A stretch of DNA of 64,000 bases, taken from assembly GCF_963924675.1 (NCBI RefSeq), contig NC_089236.1, forward strand, positions 64,627,306 to 64,691,305. Reading direction: 5' to 3'. Every line of letters starts with the position of its first letter. The first letter of the stretch is position 1. The notes below the pieces were generated by a model, which saw nothing but the letters and a program-made list of their open reading frames with translations, searched no databases and was not told where the DNA came from. This document shows, piece by piece, positions 1 through 11,874 of the stretch. Made by a program: the position numbers and the translations under genes. The DNA is from Phocoena phocoena (lineage: Eukaryota > Chordata > Mammalia > Artiodactyla > Phocoenidae).

Positions 1-480
1 AGCATTTCTGTCGGTAATTGTTGCATTTTATCAAATGCCTTTTTCACAGATCTATTGAGGTGATTATGTTATTTCTGCTTAAAACATCTAATGTTCTGAA
101 AATCACTTATAAAGTTATTTATATTGAATGATTTTTGTATTCCTGGAGTAACTCCACTTGAGCATTCCTATTATTCCTTTAATATAACTTTGCGTATCAA
201 TGTTTCATTTGGTTTTGGGTACCTAGTTTCTTACGTGATATTAATTTAATCTAATAATGGTTTTGCCTATCAGGTTTGCCTATCTTTTCTTATGTGAACA
301 CTTTGAATAATATAGGAAAATGTGCTCCTTGAAGGTTGATCAAAATAACCTATAAAAATTATTTATTTGGCATCCTACAAGCAAGGTAGTCTTTTGTCCA
401 GAATTTCAAATATATTTTGTCCTGGTTGGTTTTTCTATTCCAGTTATGCCTTCTCAATTTATATTTGCTAAGAAAAAAGT
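1..480 (-). repeat. Old L1 LINE, ORF2 reverse-transcriptase region (partial)
   Basis: Read on the minus strand this is a decayed L1 ORF2 segment. The plus-strand text follows the reverse complement of the L1 RT region in order: 'aaatgcctttttcacag', 'attgaggtgattatg', 'gtattcctggagtaac', and near the end the 'gtcctggttggttttt' block. Many substitutions and indels break the frame, so it is an ancient L1M-type copy and not coding. The element runs off the left edge of the window. Confidence 0.7.
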
Positions 481-899
481 ATAGATTCCATTTAAGCTTC
501 CTAAAATGTTAGGACAATACTGCCCATAATATATATATATCTTAGATAACAATAAGACGTTTACAAAAATTGCTTGTACACTAAACCATAAAGAACTTTT
601 TCTTTAATTCCCTGTAAGTAGAAATGGACAGAATGCATTCTTTGGTCTTAATTTAAATTACATATTCATTTTAAAAGACTAGTCAATAAATATGTATGTA
701 ACTATCTACCTATCTATTACCTATGTATGTATCTATCTAAAACAAACCTCTTAGCAATTTAAGACATATATCTAAATGACTTTTTGATTAAAGAGCAATT
801 CAGAGCAGAAACTGTAACATTTGAAAAATGGAGATATAAGAACACTTTTTATCCACAGTATGGAGTTCAGTATTAAGATTGTAAAAATTTAGCAATAAA
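481..899. other. AT-rich interval with a TATC/TATG-rich microsatellite
   Basis: No gene is visible. Positions about 690-742 hold an impure tetranucleotide run of 'tatc' and 'tatg' units. The interval lies between two L1 pieces of opposite orientation and may be eroded L1 or a later insertion. Confidence 0.5.
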
Positions 900-1215
900 T
901 GCAATTTGCAGAAAACTCTAGGGACTAGATAGAAGTAAGTTAGCTAAGTAGTCAACTGTGGAAGCTAAGACAAAAATACTCAAGATAAACATAAGATAGA
1001 AGAAAGGAGATAAACATAAAAGCAGAACTAAATGAACAGAAAACAACAGAAGTAGACTTGGTAATAAAGTAAGATCTGGTTCTTTTAAAATGCCAATGAA
1101 ATAGACAAATTACTTGCAAGACTAATGAAGAACACGGACAGGAAATGCAAATAAGTTCAGCGATGAAAAAGGAGAGAGATTAATAGGTACAAATCCATTT
1201 AAATAGAAGAGAAAT
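900..1215 (+). repeat. Old L1 LINE, ORF2 segment in opposite orientation to 1-480
   Basis: The plus strand shows the L1 ORF2 region just 5' of the RT core: 'aaagcagaactaaatgaac', 'gatctggttcttttaaaa', 'gacaaattacttgcaagact' and 'gaaaaaggagagag' in the expected order. This part of L1 lies immediately upstream of the region found at 1-480 but is inverted relative to it. That is the arrangement expected from a 5' inversion (twin priming) in one minus-oriented L1. Confidence 0.65.
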
Positions 1216-3228
1216 TATGTCCGTGTGTCTTTGTTCCTTTCTTTAACATTTAGTATGAGAGTCAACCAACTTTGCTGTATGCGTTTAATGAAGAATTCTT
1301 ATACACTTTTCAATCCAGTTTTTATTCTGTGATTTTATTACTAGGAAATGAGAGGGCTTCTGGAATTGATTTAAGGATAACTGCCAGTTTTATATTTGGC
1401 GACATGAAGTGCCAATTTTTTTAGATCAAGTGAGCTGTTTAACTTAATACTACTTGGTGTAAACCTCATGGAACTGCAGGTGTTTATGATTTGTTTACAT
1501 CAGCAGTACTCACTGTTTTAGATAAATATATGTGTAGGTAAAAGGTGAAGGTGTAAGGCCAGGGGAAGCAACTCTTTACTAATGTGGACGGTTGAATCTG
1601 AGTACCATTGTTAAACTAAATAAAAGGTCAAGTTTACATTCACACTGAAGGCTTACTTTGCTTGGTTTATTGAAACAGATTCTAAGTTTTTAATTTTTAT
1701 TTCTGATTTGAGTGTAAATAAGTTGCAAAGTAAATAAATATGTAAGTGTGGAAATAATGTCTGAAAGCCCTTGAGTGTAATTGGAATACTATGGAAATCA
1801 TTTCACAGTGGGTAATCCTTACCACTGAGTTTTTAAAAAAGAGGAAAAGATCCTTGCAGAATGAATATCTGTGGTTAAAAATCTCATCATCTGTTAAACA
1901 CATGCTGAATAATTCTTGGAATAGCTTTTATATTTTGATGCTGCTTTAGGGCAGTTTATGGAAAACTGCTATTATTATTAAAAACAACTTTATTTACTTT
2001 AGAATCGCTGATTAAAGTAAAACTAGAGAAGGAATGAATTGTTAGAATTTCTAGTTTGTTCAGACCTGCATCTTCTTTATCCATAGAGGGCAAAATGCAA
2101 ACCAGAATTTGCAGATGAGATTAATGAAATAAAGGAAGTCTTAGCACTAATTAAAATTAAAAAGGATGAACAGATGGTCTTCACACAGCTGGAAGTATTC
2201 CGATGAAATTCTACCCATGTGTTTATTAAGGAAGCGCTGTTGCAAGAAAACACACCTGTTTACTCTTCTAAGAGCAAAAATATTATTAAATGTAGTTTTT
2301 ATTTACTGCTATTTTGTTTGTTAAATCATTCCTCAGTCTTTCAGTCTCGTTGTATCCAGAGATAATCAGCTTTAAGTAACTTGTTAGTATATATAGTAAG
2401 TATGTGTTCATTTGGGTGCAATAATTTTAATCATTACATTCAAATGGCAAGCTGATCATTTACTACTTACTTAAATTTTTTTTCAACTGTGGGTCAGAAA
2501 CACCCATGGAGAAGGTGAAGAAGAGAAATAACAAATATAAGGCTATGCATTCATTTTAATAGATCGTAAATAAAGTTTTAAATTCTTTAATTTTTAATAT
2601 CATTTACCAAGCCTTTGTTCATTATTCAATGTCTTGGGATCTGTAACATATACAAAGATAAATGACTTTAAATTATCTACTTTTAAATGGTAAATACTTT
2701 AATAAATACCAACTATTTTATTATTTCCCTAGTAGAAATAATAAATAGAAATAATAAAATAAATATAAATAAATAAACAGAAATAAAACAATAAATTCCC
2801 TAGTAGAAATAATAAAAAGTATAACCACTTTTAACATTTTGCTAATTATTTTTGAGCATTTATATATATTTATAATCAGACTCTGTATACAATATTATAT
2901 TCCACACACCGCTATTAGGCAACTAAATAATTATTGAGGAATTATTACCAAAACCAGTCTCAGAACCAAACAAGTGTAATATGGCAAATAACTCCATGTT
3001 TTCCTTGATTTTTAAGTACTTAAGTTTTGTCTTTCATTTAAAGGAAAAAACTGATACATATTATCCCTTAGTTCAAGTCTTACCGGTGCCCACGTCCTCT
3101 CTTTCATTTTAATAAATTCAGTTTCATTACCCACTATTGAACACTTACTGTAAAGCTGGTACAAAGATTTTTATTATTAATGCAAAAGAAGGACCAGAAA
3201 AATCATATTCACATTCTAACGTATACAT
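1216..3228. other. Unrecognised AT-rich sequence
   Basis: No convincing gene or repeat family was recognised. Short reading frames here have no visible domain. A 21-bp direct repeat occurs inside an A/T-rich stretch (2725-2745 and 2796-2816). Confidence 0.5.
2725..2816. repeat. 21-bp direct repeat in AAAT-rich sequence
   Basis: The string 'ttccctagtagaaataataaa' without its last base fills 2725-2744 and recurs at 2796-2815; the final 'a' also matches. The copies are 71 bp apart and separated by low-complexity AAAT-rich sequence, which suggests a small tandem duplication. Confidence 0.7.
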
Positions 3229-3680
3229 TGTATTCATTTCCTAGTGCTGCCATAACTAAGTACTTCAAACTGGGCTGCTTCAAACAACAGAAACTTGTTC
3301 TCTCAGTGTTCTGGAGGCTAGAAGTCTAAATGAAGGCATTGGTAGGGCCATGCTTCCTCTAACGGCTCTAGGGGAGGATCTTTTCCATACCTGCTCACAA
3401 TTCTATTGGTACGGTCAATCCTTGGTATTCCTTGGCTTGTAGACACATCACTCCAATCTCTGCCTTTGTCATCACATGGCCATCTTCCTGTGTGTCTCTG
3501 TTTTTGTATCTCTTTTTCTCTTATAAGGATACTAGTTATATTGAATTAGCACCCTGCCCCCCTCTAGTTAACTTGATTATATCTGCAAAGACCTCATTTC
3601 CAAAATAAAGTTACATTCACAGGTACTGGAGTTTAAGACTTCATCTTATTTTTTTGGAGGACACAATTCAACTCATAACA
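3229..3680 (-). mobile_element. Solo LTR of the ERVL-MaLR type, minus orientation
   Basis: The plus-strand text is the reverse complement of a MaLR-like LTR. It starts at 'tgtattcatttcctagtgctgcc', continues through 'ctggaggctagaagtc', 'tcacatggccatcttcctg' and 'atctgcaaagacctcattt', and ends at 'caactcataaca'. The ends are TG and CA. No internal retroviral sequence is attached, so it is an ancient solo LTR. I saw no clear target-site duplication. Confidence 0.7.
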
Positions 3681-3774
3681 TAAAATTTGGCAAAATTTAG
3701 CTCAATAGCAATAATACTGGTAATAAGGGTGCTTTACTTTTTTTAATCATTTAAGTCTTTCCCCTAACAACAAT

Positions 3775-3882
3775 TCAGCTAGGACACACTGGGATTTCCG
3801 ACCTGCATAAAAGATGACATAATAAATTCGTTATTGCCTCTGTGTTTGGGTGTTGTTTGTTATGCAGCAACAGGTAACTAAT
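3775..3882 (+). mobile_element. 3' end of a MaLR-like LTR
   Basis: The text 'cataataaattcgttattg' then 'tgggtgttgtttgttatgc' and 'caggtaactaatgca' matches the poly(A)-signal to 3'-end portion of a MaLR-type LTR on the plus strand. Only about 100 bp is recognisable. Confidence 0.5.
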
Positions 3883-5915
3883 GCACTTCCTCATCCACTT
3901 CTGTGGCCATTTACTGCCAGCAGACAACCAAAGGCTTTTTGTATGAAAGTGCTATTTTCCAGCTTTCTGTCGAAGCACATTCCACATTTTTTCATAGAGA
4001 GGTTAGAGAGAATGGGAAAGACAGAATTAGCAAGGGGAATTTGTATTCAGCTATAAAAATCCTAGAAATCCAGTCTTCTGTGTTAATAATAAAGATCTCT
4101 TCCTCTTGTCTGGCAACCCAGGTCACCCTAAGTTAAGAAATTAAACAAAATTAAAGTGTATAATTTTGTTCCTCTGAATTTGCTGTCACTCTTAAAGACA
4201 GCAGCTATTTGTTGATCAATTCTGTTGATACCGGTTATAGTCAAATCATGTGGTTGAGCTATTCAGTCACTTATGTCATACTTTCTAGCGGGAAGAGAAA
4301 ACAATGAATTCTTCATCTTGTATCTCTGTATTCAAGAAGAGTTTCTAAATAAAATCCCCAATGCAATTGGGAAGAAATTACATTTCTGCCATAAGCTCAA
4401 AGACATCAATTTCTATCACCTGACTTTAATTTGGTATATAGTTTTCCAATGATTAATGACCAGATTTAAAGATAATCTCAGAAATCAAGATTGAACACGT
4501 CTTTTTTCTAATACTCTGCTGTATTTTTCCCTAGTACGTTCTGTTATACTTTTGAATCACCTACTAGAATTTATTTACACAGCATTGTGTGTCCCTGGTG
4601 TATCACTTTAAAGGTGCAATCATTCACTGATGTGTAATTCATCTTGATTTCACAGCAGTGTGATGAAAATCCATCCCTTAAAGATATTACGTCTGTTTAA
4701 ATGAAAATGATTCTATCCCCTTCTCCAGAATGTTTGCTCCTGTAGCTCTCACAGATATAAGGTACCATAGAGATTAAGACTAATTGTGTCTCCATGGAAC
4801 CTAACGTTAAAAACAGAAAATGACTTTTGTGCACTCAAAGGCAAGATTTGTTCACTAATGATATAACCTATAGAGTTCAACGCTGAGTCTCAAACGCGTC
4901 GTTTAACATTTTTCCTGAAGGAGCTTGATTTAGTCATTTTTAATTGACTCTAAATTATGAAATTACCTTGAAGAGTAGAATCAGAATTTGAAATTTTGGT
5001 AAATTTTTGAGAAAGAGTCTAATAGTATTCAGTGAGTGCAAGTGCAACTAAGATTCTGGGATGGGAGGTTTTTGTGTGTCTGTGTTGGAAAGACAATGAC
5101 TAATCTGTGATCGCATGCTCTTCGTGGACTTTGACTTGACCAGTGTAAGGATTTAGACAATCAAAGGCCAAGATGATAAGCCAGCCACTTACTATGAAAT
5201 TCCCTTTGGCTTACAGACTACTTACTACTTGCTCTTTAGAGTAGAATTGGAGGGGAAATTATCACCGAAGAGCCACAGGAATGCTACTCAGATCCTTTTT
5301 AACCTGCTATGTCTAGTTACAGAGTTTGAAATAAAGGGAAAGAAAAATTTCAGTCTAGAGAAATGAAAACATACAGAAGCCCTCCATGCCTGGTGAGGAT
5401 CTGGTCACTTCGTCTTGCTGTGGCTTCTAGTGTACCACAACCCTGTACTTCACACATTTTCAATGATTATTATCAGAGTCATCAAATCACTGCACTTTAT
5501 GTTTCTCCCTTGTCCTTATTAGTTAACAAAGCATCCAAGATGTGTTTAATCAATTATTTCTTTTTAAAATCAGACATCAGTAAAATACAAAATTCTTTTT
5601 TTAAAAAAATCAGTGTTTTCCACTGAGGTACTGGTCAATAACTTGATTAGTAGTGAGATTACTTTCAAAAAGAAAACAACACTGCATTTCGTCTCTTTAG
5701 ATAATCAAGCAAATCAGCACATTTTTGGCCAGTAGAAAACATAATCGAATTTAACGCTCAGCCTGCATTAATTAGAATGCTCTCATTTTGTCCCACTGAA
5801 AATTTAAGTGCCTGACTAAAGTTTGCTGTATTTAGATTTAGAAATTCCAGGCTACCCTTCACTTCATGGACAAAAATAGATGAACTTAGAAGCAAAATCA
5901 AGACCTTTTCCTTTA
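3883..5915. other. Unrecognised, apparently single-copy sequence
   Basis: No gene, RNA or repeat family was recognised. Short reading frames near 3850-4136 and 5363-5626 have no recognisable domain and no exon context. Confidence 0.5.
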
Positions 5916-6000
5916 ATATATATATGTGTGTGTGTGTATATTTATATTTATATGTATATTTATATATACCTATTTATGTACATATATATGTATATGTTTT
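5916..6000. repeat. Compound TA/TG/TATT microsatellite
   Basis: A run of TA and TG dinucleotides changes into 'tatt' and 'tatg' units. It is low complexity and explains the tyrosine/valine-rich reading frame that crosses it. Confidence 0.8.
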
Positions 6001-7180
6001 TCTTTTTCCTAACAAACAAACGCCCATTTGTAGAGGCTATTTAGTTTTCTTGGTGGCTGTCTTTGAACCCTCTGATTCCTGTGTGGAATACAGTGACCTG
6101 TTTATGTCTGTGCATTCATGTCAGTCCTTTAAGAGGTACTCCCCCATACCTACCAGACTGTTTGAAACAGCTCTTTGTCAGCTTTAGCTCACAACCATAA
6201 AATTGGCTTCTAGTTTCCACCTTGTTTGAAACTCCTTGACCAGTAACCCCTGTAACCCGAACCAGGTGGGGAAAAGTTCACCCAAACAGTGTTGAAACAT
6301 GTTGACCTTGCCCACATATTACAGAGTAGAGGTTTGGAAAACCTCATCTGAAGTCCTATTTTCCTTTCCTTAGGGTATGTCAGAGAAAATTCCTTAAGCC
6401 TTCTGAGGTCACGTACTTGCAGATCTACAAATCTGTAACATCTCCTCTCTCCTCCTTTTTTTCTAAACCTGCTTTAGTTCCTTTGGAACTGTTCAGTGGC
6501 CTCCATTCTCCCAACTTTTCAAGGAAGGCCAGTTGGATGGCCTTCCTCCTGCCTGCACTCTTTCTGTGTTTGGCAAAGCCATTTCTTCCCTTTTATGATC
6601 CACACACAATGGCTTCCATCTTTATATTGATATTTATCAGGGGTCACGCTCTTACATATGAGGACAACTACCCCCTTAGGACCAGAATTTAATCTCTTCC
6701 ATCTGAAGGGGCTTTGGTCTGATGCTTCCTCATTAACGTTCTTACTGCGAGGGATCCCCAAATGGACTTGGTCTCTGGGATTATCTTTTCTTTCACACTA
6801 ACGTTGATGAGAGAAAAGTCTTGTTCACAAAATGAAATTGGAGCTTATATGTTGATGTTTTTGTTTAGATAATAATCCTTTTATTCATTGCTTTATGTTT
6901 GACTGAATATTGGGGGCAAGGTTTTAGGGAACAAACATTTGCTGACACAGTAACACTAAAAGAAAGGACCGCGAGCCTTTTACTTGCCGGCATGTTGCTT
7001 CATTTTGCAGAAGACCTGAGTCAATTACTATAATCAGGGAAGTGTGGCTTTGAAAATAGTTGTAATAATATTTTCCACTAAATTATACTACTTTTACGAT
7101 ATAAAGATGAGATCTTTCTAATATGGACTCCAAGAATTGTAAAACAGCATCAACTAACCACTGTTTGCAGAATATTGCTT
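6001..7180. other. Unrecognised sequence
   Basis: No gene or repeat family was recognised. Overlapping small frames on both strands around 6417-6761 look like chance. Confidence 0.5.
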
Positions 7181-7388
7181 TTTTCCACTCTCTCTAATTC
7201 TTCTTCCATAGGTCTTATGACACACTCTTTCCAGAATCTACCCACCTTTCATCACCCCCATTTGCCCTAATCTAGGCATCATCATCTCCTGCCTGGACCT
7301 CTAAATAATCTTCCGAGTGGTCCAGCTTCTCCTGTTGCCCCCGACCCCCCATAGTCCATGCTTCATAGAGCTGCTACAGTGATCTTTA
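7181..7388 (+). repeat. L2 LINE, 5' piece of an interrupted copy
   Basis: The text 'catcatcatctcctgcctgg', 'taatcttccgagtggtccag' and 'gctgctacagtgatcttta' follows L2 ORF2 3'-end sequence in order. The copy is interrupted by a hAT-like insert at 7389-7611 and resumes after it. Confidence 0.6.
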
Positions 7389-7611
7389 CAGGGTTCAGCC
7401 AACTTTTTCTTAAAGGTTCAGATAAAAAGTATTTCAGGCTTTTGGGTCACATTATCTTTGTCACAACTTCTCAAATGTGGTATTGTGGTAAGAAAAAAAG
7501 CACAAAACCAGCCATTGACAATAGGTCAAGGAATTTGCATGGCTGTGTTCCAATAAATTTTATTTACACAAACTGAGGGTAGATCCATTGAGTAAGGTTT
7601 GCCAACCCCAG
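7389..7611. mobile_element. Non-autonomous hAT (MER1/Charlie group) DNA transposon
   Basis: Terminal inverted repeats are visible: 'cagggttcagccaac' at the left end and 'gtttgccaaccccag' at the right end. Internal text such as 'aaaggttcagataaaaagta', 'ggctttt' and 'ggctgtgttccaataaattt' matches a common mammalian hAT MITE. The 8-bp target duplication is not clear because of age. It has no coding capacity of its own. Confidence 0.75.
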
Positions 7612-8160
7612 TTTTAAAGCTATCATAACCTGTTACTCTGTTGCTGAGGCCCTCCTTTGTCTTCCTATTATAGGTGGGATAAAATCTGAACTTCTTGCAA
7701 AGCTTTACCTCTCTTGACTAGCTTCTGCACATCCCTAACCAGGCACCCTCCTCCTTCTATCCCTAACAAGCTCTAACTACTCTGGTCCTCTTGCTGTAAC
7801 TCACAGCACTGGGCTATCTCCCTTCTCTAAAACTCTCCTCACTCCTATCAGCACCGGGCTGGTAGGTTTTTGGTTTCATTTCTAATTAGTTAGGTTTTAG
7901 TTCAAGTTCATTTCTGCAGAGAGGCTCCCCTGACAAACCTGTGAAAAATATTGCTCATCCTGTCCCTGTTCTACTTATTCTTTATATCTTTTATAGATCT
8001 GCCTTCTTCAGAGTCCTTCATCATTTCAAACTATCTTATTTTGTGTATTTATTTATTCTGTGTTATACTGCTAGAACATAAGCTCTGGGAAGGCATGGAC
8101 TTTGCCTTCCTTGAATCATAATTAGTGCACAATTAATGTTTGCTGAATGAATGTATAAAT
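7612..8160 (+). repeat. L2 LINE, 3' piece and 3' UTR
   Basis: L2 sequence resumes where it left off. It shows 'ttgtcttcctattataggtg', 'ctgcacatccctaaccaggc' and the 3' end 'gaacataagctctgggaagg' followed by 'aatgtttgctgaatgaatg'. Together with 7181-7388 this is a long but decayed L2 copy. Confidence 0.65.
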
Positions 8161-8564
8161 AGATGAGTACAATTTGTTTAGTATTAGTACAGATTTTAAG
8201 TATGAAGTATTAATAGAGGCGAAAGAATAATTCCCTAAAGGCATGATTAAGCCAAAGTAAGGAAATGATGTGGAATTGCTTGCATCTTACTTGCTATATT
8301 AAACATTAGTAGAAGTAGAGGTTTAAATGTCTTAGAGCTTTCTGTCCCCTTCCACTCTGTGCTGTTTCACATACACCCAGAGGAAAATTCTGAGGACTGT
8401 GCTCTACAAGGACATTGAGACTCTGGACCAGTCCAGGACAGAACTATCAGAGCACACTTTCAGAGGAACAGCTGACAGTCTATATTTGTTCAGCCTAGAG
8501 AAGATTCATAGTACTGGTAACTCAATATTGACATATAGCTTTATAAAATACCGTGGCTCAAATA
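8161..8564. other. Unrecognised sequence
   Basis: I see no gene or clear repeat in this stretch. A 69-residue frame at 8399-8608 runs into L1 sequence and is not taken as real. Confidence 0.5.
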
Positions 8565-8795
8565 TTCAAACACCAATGAAATCATCAAAAGCTACACGAA
8601 TTCATTAGTCATCAGAGAGATGTCAATGAAATCCACAGTGAAGGTACTACTGTACACTCATTAGAAGGCTAAAATGAGGAAGACAGATAATACCAAGAGT
8701 TGGTGAGGATGAGAAGCAACTGGAATTCTCAATTTACAGCAAAGAATAAGTGGGTACAGCCATTAGGAAAACTGTTGGACAGGATCTACCGAAGC
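8565..8795 (+). repeat. Older L1 LINE, ORF2 3' part, left of a nested insertion
   Basis: Text such as 'cattagaaggctaaaatgag', 'taataccaagagttggtgag' and 'caactggaattctcaattta' matches the ORF2 3' region of an old L1. It breaks off at 'ggaaaactgttgg', and the matching continuation is found from about 9645. Confidence 0.65.
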
Positions 8796-9644
8796 GAAAA
8801 GATAACTTACTGAATGGGAGAACATATTTGCAAATGATTTGACCAATAAGCGATTAATATCTTATTAATATAATATCAACATACATAAACAACTCAACAT
8901 CCAAAAAACAAACAACCCGATTAATAAATGGGCAGAATAACTGAATAGACATTTTTCTAAAGAGGAAATACAGGTGGCCAACAGGCACATGAAAAGATTC
9001 TCAACATTGCTAATCATCACAGAAATGCATATCCAAACCACAATGAGATATCACCTCACACCTGTCAATGTGGTTGTCATCAAAAAGACACAAATAACAG
9101 AGGTTGATGAGGGTGTGGAGAAAAGAGGACTCTCATACACTGTGAGTCGGAATGTAAATTGGTGCAGCCACTGTGGAAAACAGTATGGAGGTTTTGCAAA
9201 AAACTAAAAATAGAACTACCTTATGACCCAGGAATTTCACTCCTGGGTATATATCCAAACAAGAGAGAGAGAGAATGTGGAATACTACTCAGCCATAAAA
9301 AGGAATGAAATTTTGCCATTTGTAGCAACATCGATGGACTTGGAGGGCATTACACTCCAAGTGATATCATACAGTATTTGACTTTCTCTGTCTGATTATC
9401 AGACAGAGAAAGTCAAATACTGTATGATATCACTTATCTATGGAATGTAAAAAATACAACAAACTAGTGAATAAAACAAAAAAGAAGCAGACTCACAGAT
9501 AATAAAGAACAAAGTAGTGGTTACCAGTGGGAAGAGGGAAGGGGGTAGGGACAAGATAGGGGTAGGGGGTTATTATGGAATTATATGAAATCATGTATGT
9601 GAAACTTTTGAAAATTGTAAGGCACTATAGAATTTAAAGAGTCT
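8796..9644 (+). repeat. Younger L1 LINE, 5'-truncated, ORF2 end and 3' UTR, nested in an older L1
   Basis: The region opens with 'gaatgggagaacatatttgc' and continues through 'cacatgaaaagattctcaac', 'tatgacccaggaatttcact' and 'ggaatactactcagccataa', then the 3' UTR ending 'gcactatagaatttaaagag'. An internal deletion is marked by a short GA run at about 9263-9275, where several hundred bases of the usual ORF2/3' UTR are missing. A 37-bp-arm palindrome at 9359-9435 replaces the normal sequence. The frame is broken, so the copy is dead. Confidence 0.75.
9359..9435. repeat. 77-bp near-perfect palindrome inside an L1 3' UTR
   Basis: The left arm 9359-9395 and the right arm 9399-9435 are exact reverse complements (37 bp each) around a 3-base spacer 'tta'. 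The right arm is normal L1 3'-UTR sequence ('tcagacagagaaagtcaaat' onward). The left arm replaces the L1 bases that should precede it, so it looks like a fold-back copy of the right arm. Confidence 0.95.
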
Positions 9645-10050
9645 TTCAAACAAAATGTGAGAAAAAAATAAAACTGAACACAAGCATGTCTTATGACTCA
9701 ACAATTTCATTTCTAAATAAATACCAAACAGAAAGGTGTACATATATGTCCTAAAAGATGTGCACATGAAAGTTCATGACAGCACTATTCAGAGAGCCCA
9801 GTTTGGAACAACCCAAAGTGAAATGTGTATTTATTCAATTGATACCTTGCAATAATTGCTACATGTGATAAAACAGATAAATTTCATAAACATAATGGTG
9901 AACATAGGAACCACAGTGAAGAGCCCATTCTGTATGAGTTCATTCATATAAGTTAAAAACTAAGCTCTGTTATAAGTCAGGGACTTGATGATTGGGAAAG
10001 GAGCTTTTATGGTACTAGTAATGTTCTATTTCTTGCATCCCGTACACGGA
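9645..10050 (+). repeat. Older L1 LINE, right of the nested insertion
   Basis: Text 'cttatgactcaacaatttca', 'gtacatatatgtcctaaaag', 'catgaaagttcatgacagca' and 'ctgtatgagttcattcatat' continues the old L1 ORF2/3' UTR that broke off near 8795. Confidence 0.65.
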
Positions 10051-11576
10051 CGTGATCCTTCCTGTGTGTGAGATAGGCATTAATAACATATTTACCTAAT
10101 CGTTAAGTTGCTTCGTGGTTTCCCTTACCATCTTAAAAGCAGAGCTCGCATTTCTGCCTTTGTTTTTTCTCCCAAAACTCTTACACCAGGTGCTCTGTAA
10201 GTGCAAGTGACAGCTCTCTTAGGGTGAACAAGACAGGTGGATATATTAGGGAATGTTCCAGCTGCCTTATGAATTGACCTAGATGGAAAAACAAGTCTTA
10301 ACTTTAGTAAATCACACTCTAAGTCTCACTCGCTTTTCCAGTTTCAACATAAAATTTCAAAACTATTCAGATGTCCTTGATGCCATTTCATTGTGTATTT
10401 GATCCTGAATGGATTTTTGCTAATCCTTGTGCTTTCCCAGCAGAAATGTTACCCAGCACTGTCATCACCCAGAGCCTAGCTCCTGCTCTGTGCCATTTGC
10501 TGTAACTAATTGGCCTAGACCACATGAGATCCCATTTAACAAAACATTCGATGGCTCCTCTGGTTGACATTGCTTCAGAAAGCTCCCTGAGTATCTAAGG
10601 TTTTCAATAGTTGGTAGAACCCACTGAGTTAATTATATCATGCAGTAGGTTTTTAGGTTGAACAGTCAACAAGAGAAAGGAGTAAACCTGGAGATGCTGG
10701 AAAGGAGTAAACCTTTTCTTACTTTGGCAGCCTTCAAACATTACCCTCAGAACTTGAAATCTTTCACTGAGGCCTTTCTCTAGGCAAAAAGTTGATGACC
10801 TGGGAGTGACTTAGTAGATCCAGGTGGCCCTTAGAAGAAATAAAATAAGACCTCACCCCTTGCTGGAATGTGTAATTTGTGTCGAAACCGGAGGGGCCCC
10901 TTACAATCTGTTGACGGCATTCCTTGAAAGGTCAGGACAAAAGAAAAGCTAAAGAGGCAAACCCAGTTAAATTCTGCAGTTACTCTGGAGTCCACAGAGC
11001 TGTGTCATGGCGGGGCATGGGTGTCAAAGAAGGGGAGGTGTGCTTAAGCTTGCAGTGATGTTCATTCTCTGCGTGACATTACTGGGGAGAAAATGGGGCC
11101 ATTTTCTCTATAATCAGTTTCAGTGCCGGGACCAGTGGAAGTGTAAGTTAGCTTTATGACAGTTTCCGGGTCCGAATTCTTATGCTGAACAGGAATGTGG
11201 CAGCCATACTACATCACGAAACTCTTGAGAGTTTTTGCAGTATTGTCAGGTATGCTGCCTATCACAGCAGTGGTGTATATGAGAAGAATTTGGAGGAAGC
11301 CTGATCAATCCTTAGTCCTGAATGGAGTCCCTAGTTTCTGGATGTAAAGCTGCTTGTCACGAAGCATTCTTTTACTACTGGGAATTAACTCAGGGACCCT
11401 GTCTCATTCACAGACCCAGCAGAGTATTGGGGTTCTGTTTACAGGACTTTGCAGGTTAGGCATCTATCCTAAGACAACTCATTATATCAACTTTATGGAC
11501 TATACCAAGGACAAGAACTATTGCAGTATTACTTTTTTCAGCCATGCATATGTGGTACATACTTTAAGTATGGAGT
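10051..11576. other. Unrecognised, apparently single-copy sequence
   Basis: No gene or repeat family was recognised. A 14-bp direct repeat 'aaaggagtaaacct' occurs at 10676 and 10701. Short frames (for example 11354-11578) have no visible domain. Confidence 0.5.
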
Positions 11577-11712
11577 AGATATAGATACAGGTATGGGTGT
11601 CAATTATAGATATGGCTATGAATATGGATTATAGATATAGATATGAATTATATCTATAGATATAGATAATGATATAAATATAGATAATGAATTGTAATGA
11701 ATATGGTATATT
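11577..11712. repeat. TATAGA-type low-complexity repeat
   Basis: Irregular hexanucleotide-like units 'atagat', 'tatgga' and 'tatcta' fill this stretch and form small local hairpins. It is an impure AT-rich minisatellite. Confidence 0.75.
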
Positions 11713-11874
11713 CACATAAAGGAGGCCGAGACACAAAGTGAAGAAGGAGCTGTATTAGGTCATTCAGATGCTTTTAAAACAGGTCTGCCTCTCCTTATCA
11801 ACCTTGAAGATTAGTTCTAAAAATCTAAGTATTTGAGAAAAAAATGGACTTTATGTATACATAATAATGAAAGT

